DNA of 64,000 nt, taken from contig NC_058189.1 in assembly GCF_907165205.1 (NCBI RefSeq), positions 56,880,270 through 56,944,269 on the forward strand, in the 5' to 3' direction. This document shows, piece after piece, positions 1 through 11,432 of this stretch; the stretch's first letter is position 1, and each line of letters begins with the position of its first letter. Origin of the DNA: Coccinella septempunctata (lineage: Eukaryota > Arthropoda > Insecta > Coleoptera > Coccinellidae). The position numbers and the translations under genes were made by a program. A model generated the notes under the pieces. The model saw only the letters and a program-made list of their open reading frames with translations. It had not been told where the DNA came from and did no database searches.

Positions 1-361
1 ACAGCCAAAGCAATCTATTTCGAAAGAAATAACATTCGGTATGTATCTGGTGGCTGAATAAAGATTCATAATGTTTTTTTTATGGATGATCTATCTGTTT
101 CAATAAAAAATTTGAAATGCTCTCGACCCCTACCATCCAAAATTCTTCTTTAATAAGCGAACCTTTCCATGTGAATGATAAAATTTCTTTCAATTTTATC
201 ATATCAATTTCAAAAGCGACTTGGGAATAAATTTTTTATGACTGAAATTCATTGATAATTGAAGTAAGATAATTTTGCAGTACCACTGTTTTTAATCATT
301 GTTTTATAATTTGTAATGCAGTCGAAGGATTTCTACGGAAAATACACTTTCCAGTGTATGT

Positions 362-900
362 ATAGGCTGGGCAAAATTCAAAATTCATTGTCTACTGAGG
401 GGATCTCGAGAACTATAAGAGCCAGAAGAAAACACTTGACTCATTCCGACTTCTTTTTCAGTGAAATAAAGAATGGTGAAAACTGTAGCCTCCTACGATT
501 CTTCGTGTTTGATCTGAACCTTGAACCTTCTTAGGCACTTTCATACGTAAAATCTACAAAAGATTTCTTCCATTTAAAAAATAATAAATTCAATAAGAGT
601 TGAAAGTTAGCCGAAAAATTCGAAATGAAAAAATATTTTGAGCTCGTCAGTGGATTCCCGTCAAAAAGTATCTGTAGTTCAAGTTTCAGATCTGTAACTT
701 CAAAGATAAAAAAGTTATGAGAACTTTTCGAAATCGTCAAAATTTCATTTTTCGCTAATAACTCAAAAACGAAGAATCGTAGGAGGCTACGGTTTTCACC
801 ATTCTTTGTTTCTCTGAAAAATAGCGTGTCATCCGTTTTCTTCTATCTCTTATAGTTCTCGAGATTCCTTCCAGTAGTCAACGAATTTTGCCCACCCAGT
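362..900. repeat. Foldback element E1 (GGGCAAAATT termini)
   Basis: The left arm starts TGGGCAAAATTC near 366 and reads on through TCTCGAGAACTATAAGAG. The right arm ends with its reverse complement, CTCTTATAGTTCTCGAGA, and CGAATTTTGCCCACCC near 881-898. A second matching pair is CCTCCTACGATTCTTCGT (left) against ACGAAGAATCGTAGGAGG (right). It is a non-coding inverted-repeat element of the same family as those at 11433, 30701 and 49562. Short open frames on both strands inside it are accidental. Confidence 0.8.
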
Positions 901-1239
901 ACATCTATAAAACTTCTCCGCAAATATGCAAGAAAATTTAGAAAAACTCCGGTGTAAAAGCCAAAGGCATTGTTAATATAAATCAACAGCTTCAAGTCGA
1001 GAAGATAGTTTATCGATTTTTTTTTATTTATCTGTTCACCCGACAAAATTCCGAAATGATTTTTACACTTTCACAAAAAAAAATCATTTATGAATCCGCA
1101 AGAGTAAACTTTTCATACTAATCACGAAAAATACAGAAACTGAAAATTCATAAATGAATAGATCAAAAAATAACAGCTAAGCCAACAAATAATAACAGAT
1201 ATTAGTACATCAAGACCTTATTTACTATACAATTCTCAC

Positions 1240-1404
1240 CTGAGGTAACGTAACATGAGGGGAATTCTGTTGTTGACTACTAACTCCTATAGACTGATCA
1301 CTTCCTCCTTGTAAATGAGACACCAGAGCAGCTATATGATCCAGCAGTTCCCTGTTGTGTACCAGGAGTTGATGGGTTCTGCTCTGAGCCTCCATTCTCG
1401 CAGC
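1240..1404 (-). CDS. NOS1AP: NOS1AP exon: coiled-coil, second half
   Basis: These 55 codons start after the acceptor TTTAG at 1405-1409 and end before the donor GTGAG at 1235-1239, both in phase 0. The protein begins AARMEAQSRTHQLLVHNREL, which lines up with the vertebrate NOS1AP segment AARLEAQARVHQLLLQNKDM. That segment continues the amphipathic helix from the previous exon and keeps its leucine heptads. The last 20 or so residues (GGSDQSIGVSSQQQNS) are polar and probably disordered. In the family this coiled-coil region is thought to support self-association and lies upstream of the C-terminal part that contacts nNOS. The following exons lie below coordinate 1. The plus-strand reading frame over the same bases (1315-1521) is a shadow. 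Confidence 0.93.
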
Positions 1405-2034
1405 CTAAATACAAAATTCCCTATTAGTTACATTTTTCAGAATGTGTGGAGTAGGTACATTTGTAACGATATGACATACAATAATTATAAGCAAAATTTC
1501 CTGGCTTCTATAGCACGATAGAAAAAGTTGAAAAGAAGGCATCAACATAATTCATGGCAACGTGATGTGTGTATTTTGAATGTGTGATTCAATAATTCAA
1601 AACTGAAATTAAGAGAATAAAGAGAAACCCTGAAACTACGTGAATAATTCTGTGAGGCAAACAATACCATGAAAGTGAAATGTGAATAATGAAAAGTGGC
1701 GATGACTGTGTCATAAAGATACGGAATGTGAACCTGGAAAAAGACTTGAGAATAATTCATTATACTCGGTAGAACCAATCTCCTATCCAGTGCAGATCTG
1801 GACCATTAGCGCAGTACGGAAGACAATAAAACTAAATGTACTGCTGTAAAAGATTCAGCATTAATTGCTCGACTAAAATCTGGTTCATAGCAGTAACTGC
1901 AATGTTTCCCCGAATCTTGGATATTGATCCATCCTCCGAAGAAATACGGTTTCTCATCTTTTGCTTAGAGCTTGCGAATTATGAAATTTTGACTGATAAC
2001 ATTTATGTACAACGTGTTTCATAAATAAGCTCCA

Positions 2035-2805
2035 TAAATAATAGAGCTAACCTAGACACGGAAATACACAACCGTATCAATTCGGCATCACGGGCATTCT
2101 GGAAGCTAAAGGTCAGAGTGTTTCAAAATCACGACCTCAATCTGACGACCAAGACAGCTGTTTACAAAGCAGTGGTCCTCCCAACGCTTCTTTACGGAAG
2201 CGAAAGCTGGACGGCCTACAGGCGACATATTAAACAGCTCGAACAAACGCAACAACGTCATCTAAGACAAATAATGCACATCAGATGATTCCACGAAGTT
2301 TCGAATGCAGAAGTCTTGCAACGAGCGAGTTGTACAACAATTGAGACTCAAGTAACGAGGGCCCGACTCAGATGCATTCTGAGGATGCAAGACAAAAGAT
2401 TCCCCAAAATAGCTCTGTATGGCGAATTCACAGAGGGAGCCCGGAAACCAGGAGGCCAGAATAAGCGGTTTAAGGATATACTACATCAATAACTAAAATC
2501 AGTTAATGCCAATCATAACTGGGAACAACTAGCATTAGACAGGTCACAGTGGAGGTCTTTGGTACACAGTTATAATGGAGACTCGAGAAGGATACAGCAG
2601 CGGCCAGATCTGGTTGGTGACTATCCATGTCCGGAGTGTGGAAGGATCTGTAGGTCACGGTTGGGTATCTTCAGTCACAGAAGGGCATACAGTCGCAATT
2701 AGCCCTAATAAGAAAGTATAAGTCTGTTCGCACCGTTTTTTTTTGGCTGTTTGTAGATTAGATTGATTCCCGGTAACGGGATGCAGCAATGAAAAAGCAA
2801 TAACA
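2035..2805 (+). pseudogene. 5'-truncated non-LTR retrotransposon, C-terminal ORF2 and 3' tail
   Basis: One plus-strand frame from about 2047 reads KTAVYKAVVLPTLLYGSESW, then RRHIKQLEQTQQRHLRQIM, typical of the C-terminal part of non-LTR reverse transcriptase proteins. It ends with a C2H2-like finger, YPCPECGRICRSR...FSHRR, and a stop near 2700. There are in-frame stops after LRQIMHIR (about 2287) and after KDILHQ (about 2491), so the copy is dead. Past the stop comes a 3' region with the hairpin TTCCCGGTAACGGGATGCAG near 2763. The same motif recurs in the tail inserted at 40813-40922, which ties the two to one family. It lies antisense to NOS1AP in the intron between the coiled-coil exons. 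The clade is not assigned; the 5' edge is approximate. Confidence 0.85.
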
Positions 2806-2914
2806 TATTTCAACTGGTACACTTCTTTATAACAAATCAACAATTTTCTGAATGGGGAAAGGGGACTAATAAGTGACACATAATTTATAATGGTTGCTCA
2901 ATTTTAGAATATAC

Positions 2915-3124
2915 CTGCTCTGCAGCCAGCTGCTCTTTCGCCAACTGCAACTGAGCCAGAGCTGCTTGTGTTTGCTGGTTCTGTTGGTCCAATTGCTCTC
3001 TCAGCAACTGGATTTCGTGATGAGATGATAACGTACTTCCAGAAGGCGGTAGAGAGCTCGTGAAAACTGCACTTTCCGTTGTCAGAACGTCGCTATGTGG
3101 TGCTGAGTAAGTTTCTGTGTTCAT
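2915..3124 (-). CDS. NOS1AP: NOS1AP exon: linker and coiled-coil, first half
   Basis: These 70 codons are bounded by the acceptor CTTTCAG (3125-3131) and the donor GTATAT (2909-2914), phase 0 at both ends. The exon begins MNTETYSAPHSDVLTTE, a Ser/Thr-rich linker. At residue 35 it becomes HHEIQLLREQLDQQNQQTQA and then AQLQLAKEQLAAEQ. This matches the vertebrate signature THHQMQLLQQLLQQ...QVHLLKDQLAAE, the glutamine-rich start of the coiled coil. The Met at the exon start is internal, because the previous exon joins in phase with ...INKNSY. The donor is not a strong consensus, but the protein reads across it without a gap into AARMEAQ of the next exon. Confidence 0.94.
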
Positions 3125-3391
3125 CTGAAAGGAATAAGTGCAGGAAGTCATTTGTTATCCGTTATCCATTAAGAAGCACGTTCATTATTCGTTCTCAATT
3201 GACTCCATCAGAATTTTTCGTCTAGGCTTTGAACTAGCTCATCTTAGACTATCCCAATTGACCATCAATGATATCCAAGTCAGCATTACAGAGGTCTTAC
3301 GCCGAATTCTTTGAAATCTTTGAAAATTGAACTTCTAGAATTCTTAATATTTCACAGACAGCTTGTTTTATTCCATTTCAAAAACTTTATA

Positions 3392-4303
3392 CAGGGTCTG
3401 TAAACAAATGCGAAGGAATTAGGGAGATTATTCCTCGATAAAAATAAGCAGGGGTAGTTCCTGTAAATTTTTTTCGAAATCGACCTATCTTCCAAGATAC
3501 AGCCTTTGGAAGGCGTTGACGAGTTGACAATTTTCAATTTTTTTTGCGGGTTCTGAAAAACACTGAGTCATAAAACTATATACATAATATGAAGCACTAA
3601 GTAGATGTTACTCACACAATTTTTTTAGATTTCATAACTTTATTATTAGGGGTTGAAAATAACAACCCTTTATGATTTTCCTTCAAAAATTGTTTTCGTG
3701 TGATAGATTTTGAAAAATAAAATTCTCTTATGGTTTTCCATTCAATTCTGGAGAAAAAAGTCTCCTGCAAAATTTCGATACAGTTGATACTTGATAGAAT
3801 GAAATGAACAGTGATCAGAACTGCTTGTAAGTTTTTATTCATTCCGAGAAAATAATCGATTGAATCAAAATTTTGCGAAAGACTTTTTTCTCAAGAATTG
3901 AATGGAAAACCATAAGAGAAATTTATTTTTCGAAAATCTACCCCTCGAAAACAATTTTTGAAGGAAAATCATAAGGGGTTGTTATTTTCAACCCCTAATA
4001 ATAAAGTTATGAAATCTAAAAAATTGTGTGAGTAATATCTAGTTAGTGCTTCATATTCTGTATAGTTTTATGCATAGAACTATAAAGATAGGCATAGAAC
4101 TATGTAGTTTTATGAGTGTTTTTTTTTGAACCCGTATAAAACATTGAAAACTGTCAACTCGTCATCGCCTTCCAAAGGCTGTATCTTGGAAGGGAGGTCG
4201 ATTTCGAAAAACGATTTCGAAAAAATTCATAGGAACTACCCTTGCTTATTTTCATCGAGGAATCATCTCCCTGAGTCCTTCGCATTTGTTTACAGACACC
4301 CTG
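3392..4303. repeat. Foldback element I, about 0.9 kb
   Basis: The left end is CAGGGTCTGTAAACAAATGC; the right end is GCATTTGTTTACAGACACCC plus TG, its inverse with a two-base indel. Arms of about 400 bp pair over most of their length, for example TTCATAACTTTATTATTAGG at 3632 against CCTAATAATAAAGTTATGAA at about 3991. The loop lies near 3800-3850. It has no coding capacity and sits in the intron between the linker exons. Confidence 0.88.
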
Positions 4304-4730
4304 TATATTTCACTCAAGTTGACTTTTGGCATTATAATCAACTGTACCTGTGTATGTAGTTATTGCCTACTCTTAAAATATGAGTTGATGTTTAATGATC
4401 GATTATCGTACACAAAAAAAAATTAAAATTCAGGGCACTTTTTTTTTTTAAATGCGGCTTGTTCTAGTTGAAAATTAAAGATGGGGGAGTGAATTTCGCT
4501 CGAAAACTGGATAATAAAAAGAGTAATAAATCTTATGAGATGGAATTCAGAAGTGCCTTGAATATTTAATAAGTTCTGGTCAATTTACTCACCAACCCCC
4601 CAATGAATATTTCACTAGGGATATCATTCTGAGTAATGAAAATGGATGATAACAATAACGAGAAAAACGATCGTTCATTTCTCAAGAAATGAAATTTATA
4701 ATACAGCTTCAAAAAACATCGGGTACTTAC

Positions 4731-4891
4731 GTAGGAATTCTTATTGATACTTGAACTTGTAAAATGAGGTAATGTATCAAGCGGTTTTGGTACTGCTGAT
4801 TTTTGAGATTTGGATTCCTGCACATCTTTCAAACTGAAATCTTCACAACCTGGTAGGGATAATCCTTCTATATCAGTCTCGGAAGGAAGAT
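4731..4891 (-). CDS. NOS1AP: NOS1AP exon: acidic linker after the PTB domain
   Basis: The exon follows the acceptor TATCCACAG (4892-4900) in phase 1 and ends at a strong donor, GTAAGT (4725-4730), in phase 0. With the G carried over from the 9727 exon it reads DLPSETDIEGLSLPGCEDFS, 54 codons in all, ending INKNSY. The string ETDIEGLSLPG lines up with vertebrate ETDIDAVEVPLPG, just C-terminal to the PTB domain. The rest (KDVQESKSQKSAVPKPLD and a Ser-rich end) is charged and probably unstructured. A reading frame that runs past the donor to 4566 is intron read-through. Confidence 0.92.
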
Positions 4892-6415
4892 CTGTGGATA
4901 ACAAAATATAATGAGATTTTAAAAGGTTCGCATTACGATCCAGTAATCTTATAACTTCAAAATATGAAACTACACTGGACCCAAAATTACCCGAACGAAA
5001 AAAAATTCAATCTTGAATAACTTTCAATTTTTTGATCGATATCAGGACAAGATGTAGATGGAAGCTTCAGCAGCCTGTCAAAAATTCATCGAAATCGGTC
5101 AAAAAACTAAAGAGTTAATCAATATTGAATTCATTTTCCATCCTTTTAATTTTACGGCCCAGTGTATATCAATAGTTTATAGATGAAGCCGCATACTGCA
5201 TGACAATTCGACATTTGTAGGCTTTTAAGCTGCCATATTTGGATCCTTCTGAGGAATCTTGGTCTAAGACTGTATATGTATATCATCATCAAGGGTAAAA
5301 ATTAGGTCAATATAGGGGTACAGTTCTGGGCATCATGTGAAATACCTAAAAGACACGTTCAACTACTGAAAGAAATAAACTGATTAAGACTTCATACGTA
5401 TGGATCGAGTAATGGCGGTTAATCTGACGGTTCTTTCTGTTCCTTCTGCCAAATTTTTCAGCTACATTTATTCCAGCCGAAAGTTTATTCGGTCCATTAC
5501 CGTTTTCGCTGGAGATTGTTCGTTTTGTGGATGTAGGAACGTGGAAATTACCCATAAATCCGTGAATTTGATAGATATTTATGCAGGTTGCTCACGCGAG
5601 GATGGTTTTTCTTTCAGAAGAATTGGGAATTGCCTTGACCTGAAATAATTCACCTCCTGCGAGGAACAGGAACTTCTTTAACGTATAATGGTTACAAGAG
5701 GAACAATCACGTCCTGTAACCGGTAACACTTCGAACCCAGGATCAAAGCTTTGGGCTGGCAACCCTATTAGCCACACATTGTATCACCATTAACGGCTTA
5801 ACATCGACAACAATACATATATGGGGTGATGTGACTGCAGTAAAATAGGTCTTAACCTATATGGGTATAGACACAACATATGGGGTGATATACTGAATAC
5901 TGATTCCATCGAACTCAAAAATTGCTAAATAACTGGATCTAATCATCCTGAATATACTGCTCCACAAGTTGAGAAAGTTCAGAATTGTTGAGAGTGTTTC
6001 CATTTTTTCCACTAATTTTTTAAGTATGAGAAATCGTAATGTTTACTCACTTATGTAACTCATTATTCTGCCAATTTTTTTATAAGTTCAGAAGAAAATT
6101 TATCTAAAGTACATATTTATAGTAGGTACAAAATCTGTTCCCTTAACAATTTAAAAAATAAAGTTCAGGTCCTGGATCATCAACCACAGCCTAACAAAGC
6201 CTTTGATTTGAATACTTTCGCTCAGATTGTTGAAGAAGCTTTGATCAATTCAATTATATTCAGAGTTGCGATAAAAAGCTGTCTGAGTTCTTGAAGTGTA
6301 TGTGGAGGTGGTTGATAAGAATCCAATGATCTTTGTAACTTTGTAGCTGATCTCAAGCTTGTGCAAATGGGATTGAGGTGTGGCAAAAAGGAAGAATATT
6401 ATCAAAGAATTACTC
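4892..6415. other. Intron sequence without recognised features
   Basis: This is the first part of the 4835-bp NOS1AP intron. Short open frames occur on both strands around 5346-5777, but they overlap one another, have no splice context and resemble no family I know. The stretch 5640-5780 is less AT-rich than its surroundings and may be old transposon debris. Confidence 0.5.
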
Positions 6416-6904
6416 TGTATAGGTTGAGTCTTTGACTCGTATAAATATTTCAACAGTATATTCTTGAGGTCAAAAAGACACTTTTCTCCTATACCATTTT
6501 TTCCGATGCGGCCCTGATAAAAAGATATAGTCATTTTAATTTTCCATAATGAGCTGTGTCACGACTGGAAAAACAAAATTTCCTTCAGAAAAACTAGCTA
6601 AATCTGTGACACTGCACATCTGTGGATCTTTAAAGCAGAGTTGCCTTCAGCCAAGTACCCAATTTTGCAAATTTCACAGATACTTTTCAATTTTTGAACA
6701 TCAAATTACTCGAAAACGGCGCATTATACGAGAAAATATGAAGAATACCTACTTTCTTTTACAAAACGTTCAAATATTCATTAGATAGCGTCCAACTTAG
6801 TTTCAAGAGTTGGGTTCTTTGAATTTTTGATATTTTATGGAACGTAATGGTCATAATAAGGAAACTAGAAGACGTGGGTGATATCTTGTGTTCGAAAAAG
6901 ATTA
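6416..6904 (+). repeat. D element copy 1, right end missing
   Basis: It starts GTTGAGTCTTTGACTCGTA and follows the D consensus through TTCTTGAGGTCAAAAAGACA, CGGCGCATTATACGAGAAAA and GACGTGGGTGATATCTTGTG. It stops near 6904 where C element sequence begins, so its right terminal repeat is gone. It shares sequence with the copies at 13806, 17382, 40474, 50529 and 53476. Confidence 0.85.
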
Positions 6905-6930
6905 ATAACGAACATATTCAATGTAAGAGA

Positions 6931-6942
6931 ATTTATCTATAT
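6931..6942. repeat. Target-site duplication, left copy
   Basis: ATTTATCTATAT lies immediately left of the palindrome and is repeated exactly at 7251-7262. C copies 2 and 3 have a single related stretch here (GAATTTATAT...). Confidence 0.8.
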
Positions 6943-7215
6943 AAGATGAAGTCAAGGAGTTTGTATCTCAGCAAGTATATTTATTTTTTGGTAGAACGTT
7001 TTCGGATACAATAGGGTAACCATCTTCAGTACCAATGTCAAATTAATAATAAAGAGTATCTAAATGATTACAATTGACGTTAATTGTAATCATTTAGATA
7101 CTCTTTATTATTAATTTGACATTGGTACTGAAGATGGTTACCCTATTGTAGCCGAAAACGTTCTACCAAAAAATAAATATACTTGCTGAGATACAAACTC
7201 CTTGACTTCATCTTA
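6942..7215. repeat. Near-perfect 274-bp palindrome
   Basis: Two arms of 134 bp meet around the 6-base centre GACGTT near 7078. By eye they differ at only one position (GGATACAATAG on the left against GGCTACAATAG on the reversed right arm). The outer ends are TAAGATGAAGTCAAGG and its inverse. The block plus about 35 further bases (7216-7250) is flanked by a 12-bp direct repeat and is absent from the other C copies. It is therefore an insertion, most like a foldback element. Confidence 0.92.
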
Positions 7216-7250
7216 GAATTTTCCAAGTACACAGCTTTAGATACTTCCTC

Positions 7251-7262
7251 ATTTATCTATAT
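7251..7262. repeat. Target-site duplication, right copy
   Basis: ATTTATCTATAT here matches 6931-6942 exactly and is followed by C consensus sequence (TTTTATCTGAATCTAAAC). Confidence 0.8.
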
Positions 7263-8172
7263 GTTTTATCTGAATCTAAACTACTTATATTTCAGCTGAA
7301 TATTTCCACAATCAGAAAGATTGTGAATGACGAGAATGACAACAAATTTCCTTTTATTGGGAGACTCAAAAAAGTGGTGGCATTTGAGAATTTCATGTTT
7401 GAGTGAATTAATGCGAAAAGTTTACTACAGGATTTTCGATGAATGTCATCGTAGAATAAATTCCCGAAAATTGATTTTTCTATTTTTCATTTGACTTGTC
7501 CTATACATTGTAAATGTCTTAAGGTACCAATAAATACCTAATTATTATTATTATATCGATGTATTAAGATGAACAGCCACAAATACGCGCCAGTTGTCCT
7601 GTTAATGGTTTATTCATGTGAAATTTTTGTTCAAAGGTGAAGTTCATCTTGACTTGAAGCTTTAATTCCTTTTACTTATATATGCAAGATGATTTCTGTT
7701 GAAGAATTTAACATTCTTGTAATTATCTGTTAATTCCTTCGGTAGATACCCATTCCCAACCACTGCATCACATGCATTTCATCTTCGGGTTAATATTTTT
7801 GAAATCTACAACTGATGTAACGAATTCAAACTTCAGCCAAAGAAGATAACGAACATTAACTCTCCTCAAACTAGTGCATATTATGATATGATACTGATCT
7901 CTCGTATTTTCCATGCAAATATCTGTATTTAGTATGCCTTCAATCAGTTTGTATAAACTTCAATTATGTTCGTCACATATTTCCCGAAGAGATTCGACAT
8001 TGTGATAAAATACGTAATAACAGAAACTTTTACGTAGAACGGACAACATAGCGTTGATTGAAAACCCAAAAATGTTTTGACAAGCGTCATAACCCTACAT
8101 TGTCGTACTATACAGAGTGAAATATGTCAAATATCCATGGCCAACCGAGTGCTAAAATAAAAGTGAATGGAG

Positions 8173-9483
8173 ATGTCCATTTCTACGAAACGAAGCCATT
8201 CGGGTATAAGAAAGTACCTAAACATTTGATTTCCCATAAATAAAGAGTTGGTGGACAAGAATCGGCCATTTTTGAAACGATCATAAAATTTCTGAACTTC
8301 CTTAAATTTTGTTTAACAGTATACATATTTAAGACAGCTTGTCAACGACTGACAATGCAAATCTCTTCGGTTTATTGTTAGATTTTCGTGCATCACTCGT
8401 TAATGCCTATCTACCCACTTAATTGAGCTGAAGAAGCTTTAGCCGATGCATGTTCGAAAATAAACAAATTTATATGAACTTATTGAATATTGACGTGAAG
8501 TTTATTATTGCTTCTACTATATGAGATAAAATGAATCAGAGATTATTTCGATTCGAACTGGTAGAATTTATGGAGCTAAAAATAACAATTCGCGTCTTTC
8601 TTTAACTTCTTAGGATAATTTAGATATCGACATTAGAATATCCGACAGCTGTCGTATTTTTCTGAACACAAGGTCGGAGCTTTCTTGAATGGATAAGACC
8701 TGACGTTGAATTCCACTATTTTTAGTTTTTTGTAGATTTGTTTTCGTTTTCTCCCCTATTAATATCTCTACCTTTTCGAAAAACTAATTTTCAAAACCAC
8801 AAAAAACCTTGCAAAATACAGTCAAAAAAACGCTCTTCTGAAAAATTTCATGAGTAATAATTAATTTTGTTTAGGTACATAAATTTTACAACCCATTATT
8901 GCAGAAAAGTATCTTTCGTGCCGAGCCAACTTTTTTTTTAGATCACAGAGATTATGTTCCGAACAATAAACCTGTGTTAAAATTGAACGATGGGGCGTAG
9001 ATTATTCTGCTTTCATCTTATGGTTAACTTGAGATTCACCTGATGACTGATTGAGAATTCGAGAATTTGTTCGTCAACTGAAACTGCTGCAAATTTTAAA
9101 GTATAGGTAAGTGTAAGTTTCGATAATATGATATTCATGTGATGTGTGGGAAGCATAGCATAGTTTCTTAATCTCAAGTTTCCGCTTCTAAATTAAATTC
9201 TGGAAATGAAGTGTTCTACTGTGGTTTATATTGCCATTGCCTCTCAGTCTCATTCTCACGAAACGACAATGCGATGAATGAATTTATCAGTTTTGTGTCT
9301 TTTTTATCCTGCTTTTTTAAAAATATTTTGACTACAATTTCTCATCGTTTACTCATCTTAGACCAAGAAACCTAATACTAATATCCGTTTGCACCGACTT
9401 ATAAGGTAGGCTTAACGACAAGTCAGATTTATGTCAGTAATTGCTATGGTAACTACTATAGAAATCAAAGAAATATGTAACGT
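8173..9483. other. Intron sequence without recognised features
   Basis: AT-rich unique-looking DNA between C copy 1 and the small MITE. I see no exon, no long open frame and no repeat shared with the rest of the window. Confidence 0.5.
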
Positions 9484-9607
9484 CCAGTTTCATAATCAAA
9501 TTTAAAGTCACTTTAAGCTTGAAGCCTCCTTTAGTGTCATTTTTAGTAGGGTTAAAGGAAGCTTTAAAATTATAGCGACTTTAGGTTTGATTATGAAACC
9601 GGCCGTT
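9484..9607. repeat. Small inverted-repeat MITE
   Basis: The left end is GTTTCATAATCAAATTTAAA; the right end contains GGTTTGATTATGAAACCGG, its near-inverse. The inner part continues to pair (GAAGCCTCCTTTA against TAAAGGAAGCTTT). About 0.12 kb, non-coding, 120 bp downstream of an exon end. The terminal GGTTTCATAA resembles that of L elements at 37526 and 50641. Confidence 0.7.
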
Positions 9608-9726
9608 AGTCTTAATGTTAAGCCTGACCTGAATAATTGGGTTCATATGGGCATTGAAATATTGAGTCCCAATAAAGAGCTGCGGAAGTAAATTTTTGGA
9701 GAAAACGTTCACACATTTGCTCCTAC

Positions 9727-9898
9727 CTTTTTTACCTTTCTCAGAAGCTAGGTCACTTAGCCTATCACTCAGCAAATCTTGTGTAAGTGTTTCTTGTTCT
9801 TCTTGGTCCAGATTCTCATTTTCTGGGGCAGTTATCGATAATTTATGGCACACTTCGAAGGCTTGACCCACAGTCCTAACCACCCTCATGGCTTGACT
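9727..9898 (-). CDS. NOS1AP: NOS1AP exon: PTB C-terminal helix and acidic tail
   Basis: The exon follows the acceptor TTTTTTTTCAG (cag at 9899-9901) in phase 0. It reads SQAMRVVRTVGQAFEVCHKL, almost identical to the vertebrate C-terminal PTB helix SQAMRIVRTVGQAFEVCHKL. Then comes an acidic stretch (ENENLDQEEQETLTQD) and a charged end, LASEKGKK. I place the donor at GTAGGA (9721-9726). A second candidate 9 bp upstream, GTAAAA, gives the same phase and only removes GKK. Both leave one G, which makes Asp with the next exon. The exon is shared: upstream it can be joined by the PTB exon at 28010 or by the alternative first exon at 12233, both in phase 0. Confidence 0.95.
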
Positions 9899-11432
9899 CT
9901 GAAAAAAAAACGAAAATTGGTATATGAAAAAAAATTCTTAATTGAAATTTTTGGATGAAACTCTCAATATGAATAAACTCATAAGTCTGATTAGTACAGA
10001 AATTTCAAAATTATTTTCGATAAAATGCTCTGTTTACTATTTCAATAGATGGAAAAGGTGAAATTATAAATTTTTCACATTTCTCAAGCATTGAAGTATT
10101 TTAAATCATATTATATCATAGACCTGAAAAAAACAGTCAAGTTTACTTGAGGGTTGAAGAAGTCATCGTGAAAAACTCTCATAAAACAGTTTTTGATAAA
10201 CTGATCAGCAAACAACAGATAAGTAGTTTGAAAAAATATCAATTTCAGTCTCAGTCAGGTATTTTTATGAAATACACTTTCGTCAGTTGCTGAGTTGAAT
10301 AATCGTGGAAGAAATTTTCGATTGTTACTTCCTTAGATTTGTTCTGTTATAGGTTTCCTGAAACTGAGTATATCATTCCTCCACTATTTCATTAAAAGAT
10401 AAGACCCATACTCAGATTTACATGAATCCTACATTTTTATTGATCAAAGAGGTTTATTGCTGCAGTATATGTTGAGATATTGTAAGATAAAACTACATGA
10501 TTAGAAAAATAAATAGGAAAATAGGTGCTTAATCTAATTCGTAGAATCACCGAAATCTATTTTTACGGTATTGTGGCTGGTTAGTTTGTTGAAAGTAGAT
10601 CGAATGGTCGTAACACAGAGTGTTTACTATTTCGTAGAAAAATGCTGAAACAGGTCAATTTTCATGTTAAATAAGCCAACAATTTATGTATAATTGGGGA
10701 ATAAGTCATCCACCTGGGATGGAGGGTAGGTAGTTGAGTTTTTTGAATGACAACCCCCTTTTTTAGTGTCAGAAATGGATTGAACATTTGTGGCAGCGGA
10801 TAGTTTGGTCATAGGGTTTTTTCATCAACCTTTTCGAAACTTCTGTTGAATTTATCAAACAAAATATCTAATTTTAGTTTTCTTTTGTGATTTGACAGAC
10901 TAATCAAGCAGTCCGTAATAGCTGTTTTCCTCGATTACTCTGAAAGTTTTGAATTTTTGGGTGTAAGTCGACTGAGATTATGATAAATCTAGGTTATAAT
11001 CTGAAAATATTGATAATTTCTTCATGTACACCCTGTACATTTTCGGTCCAAACAGAAAATAGTGTTATAATACTACGTAATGGCAGAATTGAAAATGATA
11101 AAGGTTTTTTCGAAAAAAAATTTCCCGGCAGAATTATTGAAAAAAGTTCGCACTTCAGTTCTCACAATTTTTTTCATAAGAATCCCAATAACTCAAAAAC
11201 ATGCCCGAGGTATGGCATACTGTTGAATTTGCCAGTTAATTAGGTATCTAAATTTCAAAGATATACTTGGTGTGCCATTGGAAATAAATAAGAGAGTATT
11301 AGGCTGTTTCCGGTTTAACCGGAAGTTTCATAAGTTTGAAAATATTTTAATAAGAAAGTTCATAGTCGAAAACCCCAACGTACACATTTTCAGCCAAAAA
11401 TTGCGATTAGTTCTCTATAAACTGTATATGTA
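9899..11432. other. Intron sequence, sparse repeat traces
   Basis: Start (in gene direction, the end) of the 18.1-kb intron. A solitary CACCCTGTACA at about 11027 and TTGGTGTGCCATTGGAAATA near 11268 look like broken ends of foldback elements. Nothing else is recognisable. Confidence 0.5.

Larger units (their letters stand above)
6906..8172 (+). mobile_element. C element copy 1, left end missing, palindrome inserted
   Basis: It begins inside the C consensus at GAACATATTCAATGTAAGAG; the left terminal repeat is lost. It continues through TTTCCACAATCAGAAAGATT and ends AATAAAAGTGAATGGAG. It is interrupted at 6943-7250 by a foldback insertion. Without that, it matches C copies 2 and 3 closely. It carries no coding sequence. 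Like copy 3, and unlike copy 2, it contains about 0.2 kb ending in CTAATTATTATTATTAT, which looks like a LINE 3' end. Confidence 0.85.

Noticed and set aside
316..1046. Open frames at 316-534, 531-740 and 843-1046
   Set aside because: The first two lie mainly inside foldback E1 and the third runs over its right end; frames are not kept in E2-E4.
1315..1521. 68-codon plus-strand frame
   Set aside because: Antisense to the NOS1AP coiled-coil exon 1240-1404.
5346..5777. Three overlapping frames on both strands, possible small gene
   Set aside because: No start context, splice sites or family resemblance; they overlap each other in opposite directions.
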